Source: Amphibacillus marinus (GTDB taxonomy: Bacteria > Bacillota > Bacilli > Bacillales > Amphibacillaceae). From it: a stretch of 44,554 nucleotides of DNA. The notes below the pieces were generated by a model, which worked only from the letters and a program-made list of their open reading frames with translations, did no database searches and was not told the DNA's origin. Shown piece by piece: positions 33,901-42,342 of the stretch (position 1 is its first letter; every line of letters begins with the position of its first letter). Made by a program: the position numbers and the translations under genes. The stretch covers positions 126,251 to 170,804 of the forward strand of contig NZ_FODJ01000009.1 in NCBI RefSeq assembly GCF_900110345.1, written 5' to 3'.

Positions 33901-36843
33901 GTTCACTATGAGGAAGATCGCCTCATGGAAATCGAGATTACTGATCATGACTTTGATATAAATCGGATTGAAGTAACAAAAGACGGTGAACCTTACGAGG
34001 TGGGTGAGTTTGAAATTACCCGTCGCATTTTCCGAGAATCGATTGCCCGTTTAAATTATGGCTTTACCGAGGAAGGAAGCTATGACGTCTTTATTGAATC
34101 GATTGACCGAGCTGACAATCGTTCAACTGAGTCAATCAGCTTTACCATTGATAAGACTGCTCCTGTCCTTTCAGTTGGTAAGCAATTAGATGGTGAGTTT
34201 GTTATAGCAGAATTTATTCGAAGTGAAGGCATTAATAAACTTGTGCCGATTGAATTAACAGAGCTTCATATTAAAGAACAGACGGTAAGAATAGAAAAAA
34301 CTGCACCAGATAGTACAACACAGGGATGGACAAATGATGAACTTGGAGTCTGGGAGCATGTTGATGAGGAGACTTATCAGTTTGTCTTTACCGAAGATTT
34401 TTATCAAGCTGATGGTGACTATACGTTAACGGTGTCGGTTGAGGATTATGCCGGACATTCGCGTAAGCAATCAATTCGCTTTGTTGTTGATAATACCAAG
34501 CCTGTCATTCAGTTAAGTGATCTTGCCCGTTACAATAATCAGCCGGTAAGGCAGGACATTGAGGTTATTGAAAATAATTACCAAACAAATGACGTCACAA
34601 TCCGGGTTTATCGTCGTAATCGTAATGGCAACTATGTCCGCTATGATCATCAACAGCTGTCCAACTGGCGTAATAGTGGTCGTAGAAGCCAGCTTGCGCT
34701 AGACTTTGATCAAGATGGGACTTACCGTGTCGTCGTTGATGCTATTGATGCAGCTGGTAACGTCGCTGACACAGCAACTCAAACCTTTGCTGTAGATCAG
34801 ACTGCACCAACGCTGTCATTGACTGGTGTTGCAGATGGGCAATACTATAATCGTAATCGGCCTGTTACGGTTCGTGTAACTGACGATAATCTTAACCCAG
34901 ATCGAACGAACTTAGCAGTATACAAGTTGAATTATCAGTCTGGTGAGATGGAACGTTATCGTGATGTAGCGAATGTTTCATTTAGTGATACCAGCGCTGA
35001 CTGGCGACATGTGTTTCGTACCAATGATGAGGGTGTCTTTGAGATTAGATTGCGTGCTACAGATCGAGCGGGGAATACGAGTGAACATGAGACGATCCGC
35101 TTTACGGTTGATGCAACCGCGCCTGTCCTTCAGGCCAATCAAATTACGGATGGTACCTACTACCCGTCAGCTCAAACAGCTCAGTTTCTAGTGAGAGAGC
35201 GTCACTTTAGTTCAAATACAGTTAATTTTGAGATTACTAGAAATGGTCAAACATATACTGATACTGTAGAAGGTAATCGTGGTCCAGGCTGGCGTACTAG
35301 TAGTTTCGAGTCTAGGTTAAACTATCGGTTTGATCAAGATGGTGCCTATACGATTGCCATGGAGGCTACTGATGCCGCTGGTAATGCTGCCAGTACTGTT
35401 AACAAGCAGTTTGTAATTGATACGATTCGTCCTGTTATTGAGATTGAAGGTGTTGAGAATGGTGAATATTATAACATGGACCGACCAGTTACGATTCGTG
35501 TTCGTGATGTAAACCTAGACCAGCAAACAGTGTCCGTAACGCGAGATGGTGTCAATTACCCATTAGGTAATTTTTCTGTTAATGAACAAGCCTATCGGGA
35601 ATCAACAGCTACGTTAAGTCACACGTTTACTGAGGAAGGCGATTATCAAATGATTGTCAATGCTGTTGATAAAGCAGGTCACCAAGACCAAATGGAAATA
35701 AGCTTTACCGTTGATAAAACAGCACCTGAAATTACACCAAGAATGAGTGTGGGTGGCGAAATTATTGAGGATGGTTCGTATATTAATCGTGTCTTCACAC
35801 CATTTTTTGAGCTTGATCAGCCAGACGTCGATACGATTGATTCAGTCGTTCTAAACGGCGGCTCAAATATAGCAGGAAATGTCCCAACGGCTTCTGAAGA
35901 AATGCAGTACAATTATGAGGTCACTGCTTCTGATCGTGCGGGAAATGTGACAACATTAAATGTAAGCTTTACCGTTGATACAACGAGACCAGAACTAGAT
36001 ATTTCGGGAATTATTGAAGGCTATTTTAATGAATCAATGACGCCGATCGTCACTTATTCAGATTTACACTTAGATGAAGAAGGTTCAACGGTTACACTGA
36101 ATGGTGACACATTTGTAAATGGAACAACATTAGTGGATGAACAGGATTATGTGTTACGCGCTTCAATTGCCGATCTAGCTGAAAACGTAACTGAGCGGAC
36201 GATTGTGTTTACGATTGATAAAACAGCGCCAATTATTCGTTTTACAGAACCATTATCAAATCAATATTTTAACGATGTTGTTATTCCTGAATTCTTCATT
36301 GAGGATATGACAGATTATGAAATTATTGCGTTAACACTAAATGGTCAGCCTTATGAGCTTGGTCAACCAATTGAAACAGAAGGAAAGCATGTTCTGTACT
36401 TTGAGGTTGTTGACCGTGCCGGTAATATCAAACAGTTAACGGTTGAATTTATTATTGATATGACCCCACCAGAATTTATTATTGAAGGGGTGGAAGATGA
36501 AGCTCGCTATTATGAAAATGTCTCAGTTGATTTGACACTCCTTAATGATGAGGATGTTATTCAATCGTTAACAATTAATGGTGAAGATCATCTTGATGAG
36601 CTTGCAGAGGGCTCAGCACAAATCCGCTTTACTGATCCTGCTAACTACCAGATTAGTGCACAAGCCTATGATCTTGCTGGAAACGAAACAACGCTTGATC
36701 TTAGCTTTGAGATCGCTGAGAAAACTGTATTTATGAAGTGGTATGAAAACCGGCCACTATTCGCAGGTTCCCTTATCGGCCTTCTCGCACTTAGTGGAAC
36801 GGGTGGTGCAATTCTATATAAAAAAAGAAGAATAGACAAATAA
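30898..36843 (+). CDS. Giant membrane-anchored protein with about 18 Ig-like repeats
   Basis: About 1981 residues. A Lys-rich start and helix (residues about 11-29) act as signal anchor. About 18 tandem beta-sandwich repeats of about 100 residues follow, each opening with a version of FTIDKTAPVI or FVVDNTKPVI and often GVENGEYYN, and containing DRAGN. The C-terminus is a membrane helix (LFAGSLIGLLALSGTGGAIL) and KKRRIDK, with no LPXTG sorting motif. TTG 30898, spaced 6 from GGAGGGG, is the start; an open extension to 30817 lies within the previous gene. As last gene of the pilus locus it may be an adhesin or the wall-spanning scaffold of the pilus. Confidence 0.8.
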   Translation: MAELYQKKKKIFIFPTIAITLLFLIIFSSDAFSSSELQIKVTYDGIEWDARETFPFDQEWFTIDNQVKLTLDLSQYFDEDNERQEQPFSLTATFEGNTIEPDLLAPVGADQDEFQGLFEVRYSLPEEDGWLELSLNIAESNDWGIPSDQNPINLTIIKDTQAPVINISGVADGAVYYPDDRWWIGEDYPTVTVEIDDLYTSEGLLEVNVNGEGQSISRNGDSSTFSTEFTTDSDGIYHVEVLASDRAGHHREESLTFYINNDGPVLELSVDGEPIQSAAHVQSGDLYLVLENQAPIAAVALDITRDGAAYELTEGIVRDGTTATLSEALPDGFYQLDLAVEDAGGVTHELDQLSFTVDSTAPVIDLIDQQGEQVPDRSDEAIGRVTLEVADLNLDIDQTNVSIEREDLTGREAVRLSTREEDDRLNVLFNMNRSGVYHIEVEARDYAGNLTTYNQTVVVDFDQPTVRVTDEQGEDVTDVYFEPVVLTFTLADLTLDLDATDFSVQKQNPTTGEMEDFLTKTDLSTDGLYTSVTKALAEGYYQIDVTAVNQFGRETSYNGSVLVDEHDPIIELNSSIEQGAHINQTDIEELGFDQFLNIIIEEPHLDTKQLTMTRILADGSETIYAQDQLGQWLQAETDQKRYDFIVENNLWLEDGYYIIEIMAEDRAGRVSNDYFSFVVDDTAPVIEVSQLDRYYNEQAIAEIIVTEEHYQSNTVTVAIEKQDRDGHFQDYQHAFPEWRNDGSVTRATYLFDEDGTYRLSVSATDQAGNQANSAAKTFTINQSAPELIVDGVDDHRHYNHPRDVSITIGSPFLNLEQSSLTVEKWNEQSGVFESYHTDNEPVTTAQTITLAETFAAEGVYRLTLDGTDLAGNIAETKVVRFTIDKEAPVVGITGVDHGGFYSENQSLTLSVFEKYFPTNQVDLTMSRNGEDISDSVLNQIGPEWMHHGEQSSAVFETFRDGFYRVRLEAEDAAGNQAEAVETEFTIDSAFPSITVRGIEGDVHYEEDRLMEIEITDHDFDINRIEVTKDGEPYEVGEFEITRRIFRESIARLNYGFTEEGSYDVFIESIDRADNRSTESISFTIDKTAPVLSVGKQLDGEFVIAEFIRSEGINKLVPIELTELHIKEQTVRIEKTAPDSTTQGWTNDELGVWEHVDEETYQFVFTEDFYQADGDYTLTVSVEDYAGHSRKQSIRFVVDNTKPVIQLSDLARYNNQPVRQDIEVIENNYQTNDVTIRVYRRNRNGNYVRYDHQQLSNWRNSGRRSQLALDFDQDGTYRVVVDAIDAAGNVADTATQTFAVDQTAPTLSLTGVADGQYYNRNRPVTVRVTDDNLNPDRTNLAVYKLNYQSGEMERYRDVANVSFSDTSADWRHVFRTNDEGVFEIRLRATDRAGNTSEHETIRFTVDATAPVLQANQITDGTYYPSAQTAQFLVRERHFSSNTVNFEITRNGQTYTDTVEGNRGPGWRTSSFESRLNYRFDQDGAYTIAMEATDAAGNAASTVNKQFVIDTIRPVIEIEGVENGEYYNMDRPVTIRVRDVNLDQQTVSVTRDGVNYPLGNFSVNEQAYRESTATLSHTFTEEGDYQMIVNAVDKAGHQDQMEISFTVDKTAPEITPRMSVGGEIIEDGSYINRVFTPFFELDQPDVDTIDSVVLNGGSNIAGNVPTASEEMQYNYEVTASDRAGNVTTLNVSFTVDTTRPELDISGIIEGYFNESMTPIVTYSDLHLDEEGSTVTLNGDTFVNGTTLVDEQDYVLRASIADLAENVTERTIVFTIDKTAPIIRFTEPLSNQYFNDVVIPEFFIEDMTDYEIIALTLNGQPYELGQPIETEGKHVLYFEVVDRAGNIKQLTVEFIIDMTPPEFIIEGVEDEARYYENVSVDLTLLNDEDVIQSLTINGEDHLDELAEGSAQIRFTDPANYQISAQAYDLAGNETTLDLSFEIAEKTVFMKWYENRPLFAGSLIGLLALSGTGGAILYKKRRIDK

Positions 36844-36852
36844 ATGACTAGT

Positions 36853-36887
36853 TAAAGATGCGCATTTTATAATGTGCATCTTTTTTA
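36853..36887 (+). terminator. Intrinsic terminator of the tad locus
   Basis: AAAGATGCGCATT, loop TTAT, AATGTGCATCTTT then more T: a 13-base stem with one G-T pair, ten bases after the giant gene. It marks the end of the 23.7-kb cluster. Confidence 0.9.
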
Positions 36888-37427
36888 GTTTCTAGTAAAG
36901 GACGAATTCATCTTTATTCGTATTTTTAACTAAAATGGCTGCCTATTCAAGGAGACAAAAATAACTGTATAGAAAGTAATTAAATAAAACCTAGCAACTT
37001 AGGAACGGTTTTTGTTAACGAGTAAAGTAGAGACTGTGTTTGGGTAACGCAAAGGCGGTTGCTAATATATAGGGAGGGAGATAGTTAGTTGGGATTGAGA
37101 ATTATGACTGGGAACGTGTTTAATGGAGGTATGCAGATCATAAACCAGAACAAAGAGAAGATAAAAGAATGGCAGTGTATAAAATGTTCATTTGAAATCC
37201 TTCATCATATCCCTACGCATCTTAAGTATGGGTAATAACGGATTATGCAATACGTAAAGCTCGACATAAGTACCTGAATTTATTTTAGCTAATGAAGTGA
37301 GCGGACAGGCCTTTCTAACTGTAATGTTTTGTAGTCAATTAGAAAGTATTTTGTAACAAAAATTAATCTAAGCTCGTCTATCTTTATGTGGGATTATTTG
37401 TTAAAATGAATCTAAGGAGGCATGACA
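36888..37427. other. Intergenic region with few signals
   Basis: Besides the 48-codon ORF listed separately, I see a hairpin CTTTCTAA/TTAGAAAG at about 37312-37347 and AT-rich sequence before the lipoprotein gene that must hold its promoter. A small stem, CCTA/TAGG, stands near 36991. No other gene is convincing. Confidence 0.35.
37089..37235 (+). CDS. Possible 48-aa CXXC small protein
   Basis: TTG 37089 lies 8 bases after GGAGGGAG, a strong ribosome site. The product contains KEKIKEWQCIKC (a CXXC pair) and then EILHHIPTHLKYG with three His, so metal binding is conceivable. The frame has an internal ATG 15 bases on. No family was recognised; it may be real or a gene fragment. Confidence 0.4.
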   Translation: MGLRIMTGNVFNGGMQIINQNKEKIKEWQCIKCSFEILHHIPTHLKYG

Positions 37428-37928
37428 ATGAAAGAATGGAAAACGTTTTTTTGGTTCACACTGCTTGTCTTATTAGTTGGTTGTCAAGCAACTGAGCAGA
37501 TTCCAGAAGGCTATTATGATTATGAAAAGGCACCTGTGGCAGAAGCCATTTCAACAGTCTCCTTTAATCCTGAAACACCACAATATGTCCCGATGCAAGT
37601 TGAATTCATCATTTCAGATCCTTATCAAATTTCTGGTACTACCTATGAAGCTCTAGATATAAGCTTTTACTCTAGAAACAATGATTTGTTGACCTATCAG
37701 GTTACTGATGGTTTCTTTGAAGAGCTTGCTGATGGAGAAATTGTTGAATTAGATCGAGCGATAAATGGTCAGTATATGACAAATGATTTCGCTCAGGTTT
37801 TAGTGTGGGAAAAAGATGGATTGAGCTATAAGCTTGAATTCCGATCCAGTATTATTGGAAAAGAAGCATCCTCTGGAAGGGTAACAAAAGCAGAGTTGCT
37901 CAAGGTTGCCCAATCGTTTCAATTATAA
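37428..37928 (+). CDS. Lipoprotein of unknown function
   Basis: A 166-residue lipoprotein: MKEWKTFFWFTLLVLLVGC gives a signal and lipobox (Cys19), then a beta-rich domain (YVPMQVEFIISDPYQISGTT, DISFYSRNNDLLTYQVTD). An in-frame ATG at 37422 sits directly on the Shine-Dalgarno AGGAGG; ATG 37428 with 7-base spacing is the start. It is alone on its transcript or shares one with the MurG-like gene 73 bases on. No domain name can be given with confidence. Confidence 0.65.
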   Translation: MKEWKTFFWFTLLVLLVGCQATEQIPEGYYDYEKAPVAEAISTVSFNPETPQYVPMQVEFIISDPYQISGTTYEALDISFYSRNNDLLTYQVTDGFFEELADGEIVELDRAINGQYMTNDFAQVLVWEKDGLSYKLEFRSSIIGKEASSGRVTKAELLKVAQSFQL

Positions 37929-38001
37929 ATGATTAACCTTAGATCGTATTTATATGCTAAAATCATATTGAATCAATGTTATGTAGAAAGGTTTTGAAAA
38001 G

Positions 38002-39072
38002 ATGGATAAGAAGCAAATTGTGCTAACGGGTGGTGGCACTGCCGGCCATGTAATGGTCAACCTAGCTATTATACCGATTCTTAAACAAGATGGATGGCAG
38101 ATTGATTATATTGGATCGAAAAATGGCATTGAACGTAATTTAATTGCTGATATTGAAGGGGTAACCTATCACCCAATCTCAACTGGAAAATTACGTAGAT
38201 ACATGTCAATTGAGAACTTTAAAGATCCATTTAAGGTGCTAAATGGCATTAGGCAAACTTTGGGAATTTTAAGAAAGACGAGGCCTAACGTCATTTTTTC
38301 CAAGGGTGGATTTGTTTCAGTACCAGTCTTAATTGGTGCGCGCTTAAAAGGTGTACCTGCAGTTATTCATGAATCAGATCTGACACCAGGCTTAGCCAAT
38401 AAGCTAGCAATGCCCTTTGCCAAAAAAATCTTAGCAACTTTTCCCGAGACATTAGCGCACTTACCAGCAGATAAAGCTAAATGGATCGGTGCGGTCATCC
38501 GTCCTGAGTTGTTTAACGGTGATCGAAGGAAAGGGCTAAGAATCGCTGGACTCTCGGAGGCTAAGCCGGTTGTAATGGTGATGGGCGGTAGCGCAGGTGC
38601 ACAACGAATAAATGAGGCAGTAAGGGCTGAACTAGACGCTTTAACAAAAAGTCATCAAATTATTCATATTTGCGGAAAAGGTAATCTTGAACCATCGCTA
38701 AAGAAATATGGTTATATGCAATATGAGTATGTTGGTGAGGAGTTACCAGACCTATTAGCAGCAACTGATTTAGTTATTTCACGTGCGGGAGCCAATGCGA
38801 TCTTTGAATTTCTTGCTTTACAGAAACCGATGCTCCTTATTCCGCTCTCGAAACAAGCAAGTCGAGGTGACCAACTGTTAAACGCAGCTGCCTTTGAAAA
38901 GCAGGGCTATGCTGAAGTATTATATGAGGAAAATTTGAGCGCAACGTATTTTACAGAGAAGTTTAATCAGTTAGTTAATGCGTCGGCAAATATGAAAGTA
39001 AACATGCAGAATTATCAACGTCAGAATGCAACAGCACTCGTGATTGAAGAGATTTACAAGTTAGCTAAATGA
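38002..39072 (+). CDS. MurG-like UDP-GlcNAc transferase
   Basis: A GT28 glycosyltransferase that adds GlcNAc to lipid I to form lipid II on the inner face of the membrane. Motifs: [14 protein letters not shown] (9-22), [46 protein letters not shown] and [25 protein letters not shown]. It lies outside any division and cell-wall cluster. Several Bacillaceae have a stand-alone second murG, so this may be that isozyme rather than the main one. ATG 38002 follows GAAAGG. A terminator follows. Confidence 0.85.
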   Translation: MDKKQIVLTGGGTAGHVMVNLAIIPILKQDGWQIDYIGSKNGIERNLIADIEGVTYHPISTGKLRRYMSIENFKDPFKVLNGIRQTLGILRKTRPNVIFSKGGFVSVPVLIGARLKGVPAVIHESDLTPGLANKLAMPFAKKILATFPETLAHLPADKAKWIGAVIRPELFNGDRRKGLRIAGLSEAKPVVMVMGGSAGAQRINEAVRAELDALTKSHQIIHICGKGNLEPSLKKYGYMQYEYVGEELPDLLAATDLVISRAGANAIFEFLALQKPMLLIPLSKQASRGDQLLNAAAFEKQGYAEVLYEENLSATYFTEKFNQLVNASANMKVNMQNYQRQNATALVIEEIYKLAK

Positions 39073-39083
39073 TGATGAAAGTA

Positions 39084-39123
39084 CAAAACGAATGATCCAT
39101 TCTCAGAGGGATCATTCGTTTTC
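39084..39123 (+). terminator. Intrinsic terminator after the MurG-like gene
   Basis: AAAACGAATGATCC and GGGATCATTCGTTTT form a 14-base stem around ATTCTCAGA, followed by T residues. Confidence 0.88.
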
Positions 39124-39167
39124 TTAACTAATATGATTTCTGGTTAAGTGAGCATTTTGTTTAACAG

Positions 39168-39713
39168 CTAGTACCCGTTAACGACCATGTCTAGCTTGCC
39201 TGTTGCTGGGTCAATGACTAGCCCATGCACAGGCACATCATCTGGGAGAAGGGGATGGCTCTCAATTAATTCAACAGAGCTTTTAACTGAATCCTCAATT
39301 TGATCAAACCCTCTAAACCATTCATGGACATCAATTTCTATACTTTCAAAGTCCGCTTCACTTACACCATTAATTTTCATACGTTCAAATAAAAAGTCTG
39401 TATCTAAATTGCTCATCCCACAATTATGATGGCCAACTACATACACTTCATCAGCTTGCAAGGCATGGACAGCTACTAAAATACTGCGCATGACACTACC
39501 GTAAGGGTTTTTTATCAGGGCCCCAGCTGTTTTTAAAACTTTTACATCGCCATTCTTAAAGCTCATGGCTTTCGGTAAAAGTTCTGTTAATCTTGTATCC
39601 ATACAAGTCAAAATAACGGCGTGTTTTGTGGGCACACTATCGGTTTCATAATCGATGTACTCTTTATTTTCGACAAATTTATAGTTGTGCTCTAAAATAT
39701 CATCAAGTAACAT
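39168..39713 (-). CDS. Beta-carbonic anhydrase family protein
   Basis: A 181-residue protein of the small beta-class: CMDTR (37-41) with the zinc Cys37 and the Asp-Arg dyad, and VVGHHNCGM (93-100) with His95 and Cys98. It interconverts CO2 and bicarbonate, presumably in the cytoplasm. The minus-strand start ATG 39713 follows AGGGGGGA. It stands alone, divergent from the HtrA-like gene; the intergenic DNA is very AT-rich and includes a TATAAT on the minus strand. Confidence 0.88.
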   Translation of the reverse strand: MLLDDILEHNYKFVENKEYIDYETDSVPTKHAVILTCMDTRLTELLPKAMSFKNGDVKVLKTAGALIKNPYGSVMRSILVAVHALQADEVYVVGHHNCGMSNLDTDFLFERMKINGVSEADFESIEIDVHEWFRGFDQIEDSVKSSVELIESHPLLPDDVPVHGLVIDPATGKLDMVVNGY

Positions 39714-39838
39714 TTAAAAATCCCCCCTATTTTTATTTTATAATAAATTATATCAAAAAAAACATTGTATGTTGAACTTTTTTGTTTTATTTCCTGGGTA
39801 ATAACAAAAAATTTGCTATCACAAATGAGGTGTTCAAT

Positions 39839-40657
39839 TTGCGAGAGGAAGAAGATGTAGCTGAGCAAGTAATAGATAGAGACTTGTTTGAAGACTTAAG
39901 TGAGGATGAAATGTTAGCCATTTTGGAGGCTGATAAGCAAATAATCGCTGAAAAAAGAAGACGAGAAAAGGAGAGAAATATGTTACGTAAACGCAGATTT
40001 CCTAAATGGATTTATGCGATTATTATTGCGGCTTTGTTGCTAAATGCTATCGCCCTATTGCCTAAAACATTTTCAATTCCAGCCATTGATTTTTTAATTA
40101 CATCGGCTCAATTATCCGCTGATCCAGATATTCAAATGTACAAGGAAGCTGTAGTCGTGATTGAAACAACTGATAGCAAAGGAACTGGCTTTGGTATTAG
40201 TATGGATGGCTATATCGTGACAAATGCACATGTTGTTAAGGATAATGAAGCTGTAACAGTAGCTTATCCTAATCACGGTCTTTATCATGGTGAAATTGTA
40301 AGAAAAGACGATGATTTAGATCTTGCTATTATTAAAGTTGACGAAACCGGGTTACCGTTCTTAGAGTTAGCTGACGAAGCCCATTTTGACCAACAGCAAT
40401 CTATTCGTTTCATTGGTAATCCGCTTCGTTTTAATGGCATTGCCAACAAAGGAGATTGGATTGGCATAACTAACGCAACAAGTCTGAATACCGATGTTAT
40501 GTTAATTAATGCACCTGTGTATCGAGGAAACAGTGGAAGTCCGGTTATTAATAACCAAGGTCTTGTCATTGGTGTTATATACGCAGTTAGTAATAACGAC
40601 CAACATGGAAAAGTTGGTTTAGCAATACCGATTCAAGCTTTACAAGAGCTACAATAA
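39839..40657 (+). CDS. Membrane-anchored HtrA-like serine protease without PDZ
   Basis: A 272-residue protein. The first 55 residues are acidic then basic and cytoplasmic; a helix (about 57-75) anchors it. An extracellular trypsin-like domain has the catalytic triad His131 (VTNAHVV), Asp161 (DDLDLAII) and Ser232 (GNSGSP). The PDZ domain of HtrA/DegP is missing and the chain ends soon after the barrel. The frame is open from TTG 39782, but TTG 39839 has GAGGTG six bases upstream and is preferred. Likely role: surface protein quality control or cleavage of a specific wall protein. Confidence 0.82.
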   Translation: MREEEDVAEQVIDRDLFEDLSEDEMLAILEADKQIIAEKRRREKERNMLRKRRFPKWIYAIIIAALLLNAIALLPKTFSIPAIDFLITSAQLSADPDIQMYKEAVVVIETTDSKGTGFGISMDGYIVTNAHVVKDNEAVTVAYPNHGLYHGEIVRKDDDLDLAIIKVDETGLPFLELADEAHFDQQQSIRFIGNPLRFNGIANKGDWIGITNATSLNTDVMLINAPVYRGNSGSPVINNQGLVIGVIYAVSNNDQHGKVGLAIPIQALQELQ

Positions 40658-40684
40658 ACAAAGAGGCCCGTAAGTAGGGCCCCT
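40658..40684. terminator. GC-rich hairpin between convergent genes
   Basis: AGAGGCCC and GGGCCCCT around GTAAGTA. On the minus strand it is followed by TTTGTTT, so it can end the small gene at 40697. The plus side has no T-run. Confidence 0.5.
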
Positions 40685-40696
40685 GTTGGAAAAAGA

Positions 40697-40933
40697 CTAG
40701 GCATTAACTATAGTTGCAACATTGGAATGCATGGCATGGTCTAAATAGTGAAGTAAATTTTCGTGTAAGCCAATTATTTTTTGCGTGTTTTTTTCAAATC
40801 GAAAGGCGTGAAGAAAGCTTTCAATTTTCTTGGCTAAAATATCATCAGTTGTCCTGACCATGACGACTAAAAGGTCATCCCATTGTTGCCACATTGTATA
40901 GTATAGTGCTTTGTCGTAATCAAGACCACACAT
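40697..40933 (-). CDS. Small conserved-looking protein of unknown function (78 aa)
   Basis: A soluble helical protein without signal peptide. It begins MCGLDYDKALYYTMWQQWDD and has HAFRFEKNTQKIIGLHENLL, with several aromatic and His residues. ATG 40933 has AAAGGAG ten bases upstream. It faces the HtrA-like gene and shares a hairpin with it. I recognise no family; length, codon use and ribosome site suggest a real gene. Confidence 0.5.
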   Translation of the reverse strand: MCGLDYDKALYYTMWQQWDDLLVVMVRTTDDILAKKIESFLHAFRFEKNTQKIIGLHENLLHYLDHAMHSNVATIVNA

Positions 40934-41098
40934 ATAGCCATCGCTCCTTTACAGAACAAATTGGGACACTAATAGTATAGCCAGTTCATTAATTAAGAAG
41001 CGTGGATAATTCTGGTTTGTATTCCTGCCATTTCATTGTATCGTACTTTCCTTAATGCACAGATTATAAAAGATTAAATAATTAAGGAGGGATGAACA

Positions 41099-41728
41099 AT
41101 GCAAATAAAGCAAGTGCTTTTTGCTACCGGCATAACAGTAACCTTATTAGCTGGTTGCGGTACCAATAACGGTCAAACTATGCAAGATCGTAATATGAAT
41201 AACATTGAGCCCGTTAGAAATCGTCAGAACACGCAATATGATCCATCATATGATAATTATCAGTACCCTGGTGCCCCAGGTCAAATGCTTGATCAAAATC
41301 AGCGTGACACTGTTTTTGAAGATGGTCCATTAGATCGTAGAGGGCGAGAAGGTGTAAATAGAAACACGGGAAGTGATCAATATCACGTTGCTGATGAACT
41401 TGCTGAGCAAGTAAACCAATCTGTTGATGAAATTGACGGTGCTTACGTTTTAAAAATGGGTGATAATGCTTATGTTGCTTGTGAAATAGATAATAATGAA
41501 GTAACAGAAGATGATAACAATGTGTCTGATGATATTGAAGAAAAAGTAACTGAGGCAGTTAAAAATTCAGATAAAGAAATAAACAATGTTTTTGTTTCTT
41601 CAAACCCCGATTTTGTTGATTTGGCGGCAAATTATCGTAATGATGTTGAGAACGGCCATCCTATTGAAGGTTTTTTCGATCAATTCGGTGAAATGGTAGA
41701 CCGTATTTTTCCAAATCGCAATCGTTAA
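41099..41728 (+). CDS. YhcN/YlaJ-family sporulation lipoprotein
   Basis: A 209-residue lipoprotein: signal with lipobox LLAGC (Cys20), an Asn/Gln/Asp/Arg-rich low-complexity region, then the YhcN/YlaJ domain (YHVADELAEQVNQSVDEIDGAYVLKMGDNAYVACEI, written here in two parts: YHVADELAEQVNQSVDE and AYVLKMGDNAYVACEI; then KNSDKEINNVFVSSNPDFVD). Members are found in the spore membrane or cortex and affect germination. This is one of the best hints that the host forms spores. ATG 41099 follows AAGGAGGGATG. A strong terminator follows. Confidence 0.85.
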   Translation: MQIKQVLFATGITVTLLAGCGTNNGQTMQDRNMNNIEPVRNRQNTQYDPSYDNYQYPGAPGQMLDQNQRDTVFEDGPLDRRGREGVNRNTGSDQYHVADELAEQVNQSVDEIDGAYVLKMGDNAYVACEIDNNEVTEDDNNVSDDIEEKVTEAVKNSDKEINNVFVSSNPDFVDLAANYRNDVENGHPIEGFFDQFGEMVDRIFPNRNR

Positions 41729-41734
41729 TTAGTT

Positions 41735-41776
41735 AAACGCAAAGATAAGATCACCAGTCTTTGCGTTTTTTTTTTT
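41735..41776 (+). terminator. Intrinsic terminator after the YhcN-like gene
   Basis: AAACGCAAAGA and TCTTTGCGTTT around a 12-base loop, followed by a run of more than ten T. Confidence 0.9.
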
Positions 41777-41862
41777 GCATAATCTACGGGGTTCATTAAT
41801 TGGATTCAGATTATTTATGTGGTATCTTAAATAAAGAGATGATCACGTAAAGGAGCATGAAA

Positions 41863-42327
41863 ATGGAAAAAATGAATGTTGAAAGCTTTAATCTAGACCA
41901 TACTAAAGTTGTTGCACCATACATAAGACTTGTTGGTGTCACAACAGGTACAAATGGCGATAAGGTTTATAAATATGATTTACGCTTTTGCCAACCTAAC
42001 CAAGAACATATGGAAATGCCTGGATTGCACTCCCTTGAGCATTTAATGGCAGAATTAATTCGTAATCACTTGGATAATGTGCTTGATATTGGGCCAATGG
42101 GCTGTCAGACCGGTTTTTACTTAAGTATTTTAAATAATGATTCCTTTGAAGAAGTCACTTTAGCGTTCGAAAAAACGTTGCTAGATGTTTTAATAGCTAC
42201 TGAAGTACCAGCCTGTAATGAGGTTCAGTGTGGCTGGGCTGCAAGTCACAGCTTGAGTGATGCACAACAAATTGCTGAGCAAATGCTAGCCAAAAAACAT
42301 AGCTGGCCAAATGTTTTTTCCGAATAG
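41863..42327 (+). CDS. luxS: S-ribosylhomocysteine lyase LuxS
   Basis: LuxS splits S-ribosylhomocysteine into homocysteine and the AI-2 precursor DPD, in the activated methyl cycle. The iron/zinc ligands are His56 and His60 (HSLEH) and Cys123 (QCGW); Cys81 in [11 protein letters not shown] is the catalytic Cys. Length about 154 is normal. An ATG at 41857 is directly on the AAAGGAGC ribosome site, so ATG 41863 is used. It gives the cell an AI-2 signal in addition to the putative peptide system at 8344-9498. Confidence 0.95.
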   Translation: MEKMNVESFNLDHTKVVAPYIRLVGVTTGTNGDKVYKYDLRFCQPNQEHMEMPGLHSLEHLMAELIRNHLDNVLDIGPMGCQTGFYLSILNNDSFEEVTLAFEKTLLDVLIATEVPACNEVQCGWAASHSLSDAQQIAEQMLAKKHSWPNVFSE

Positions 42328-42342
42328 AAGGTGGGGATGAAG

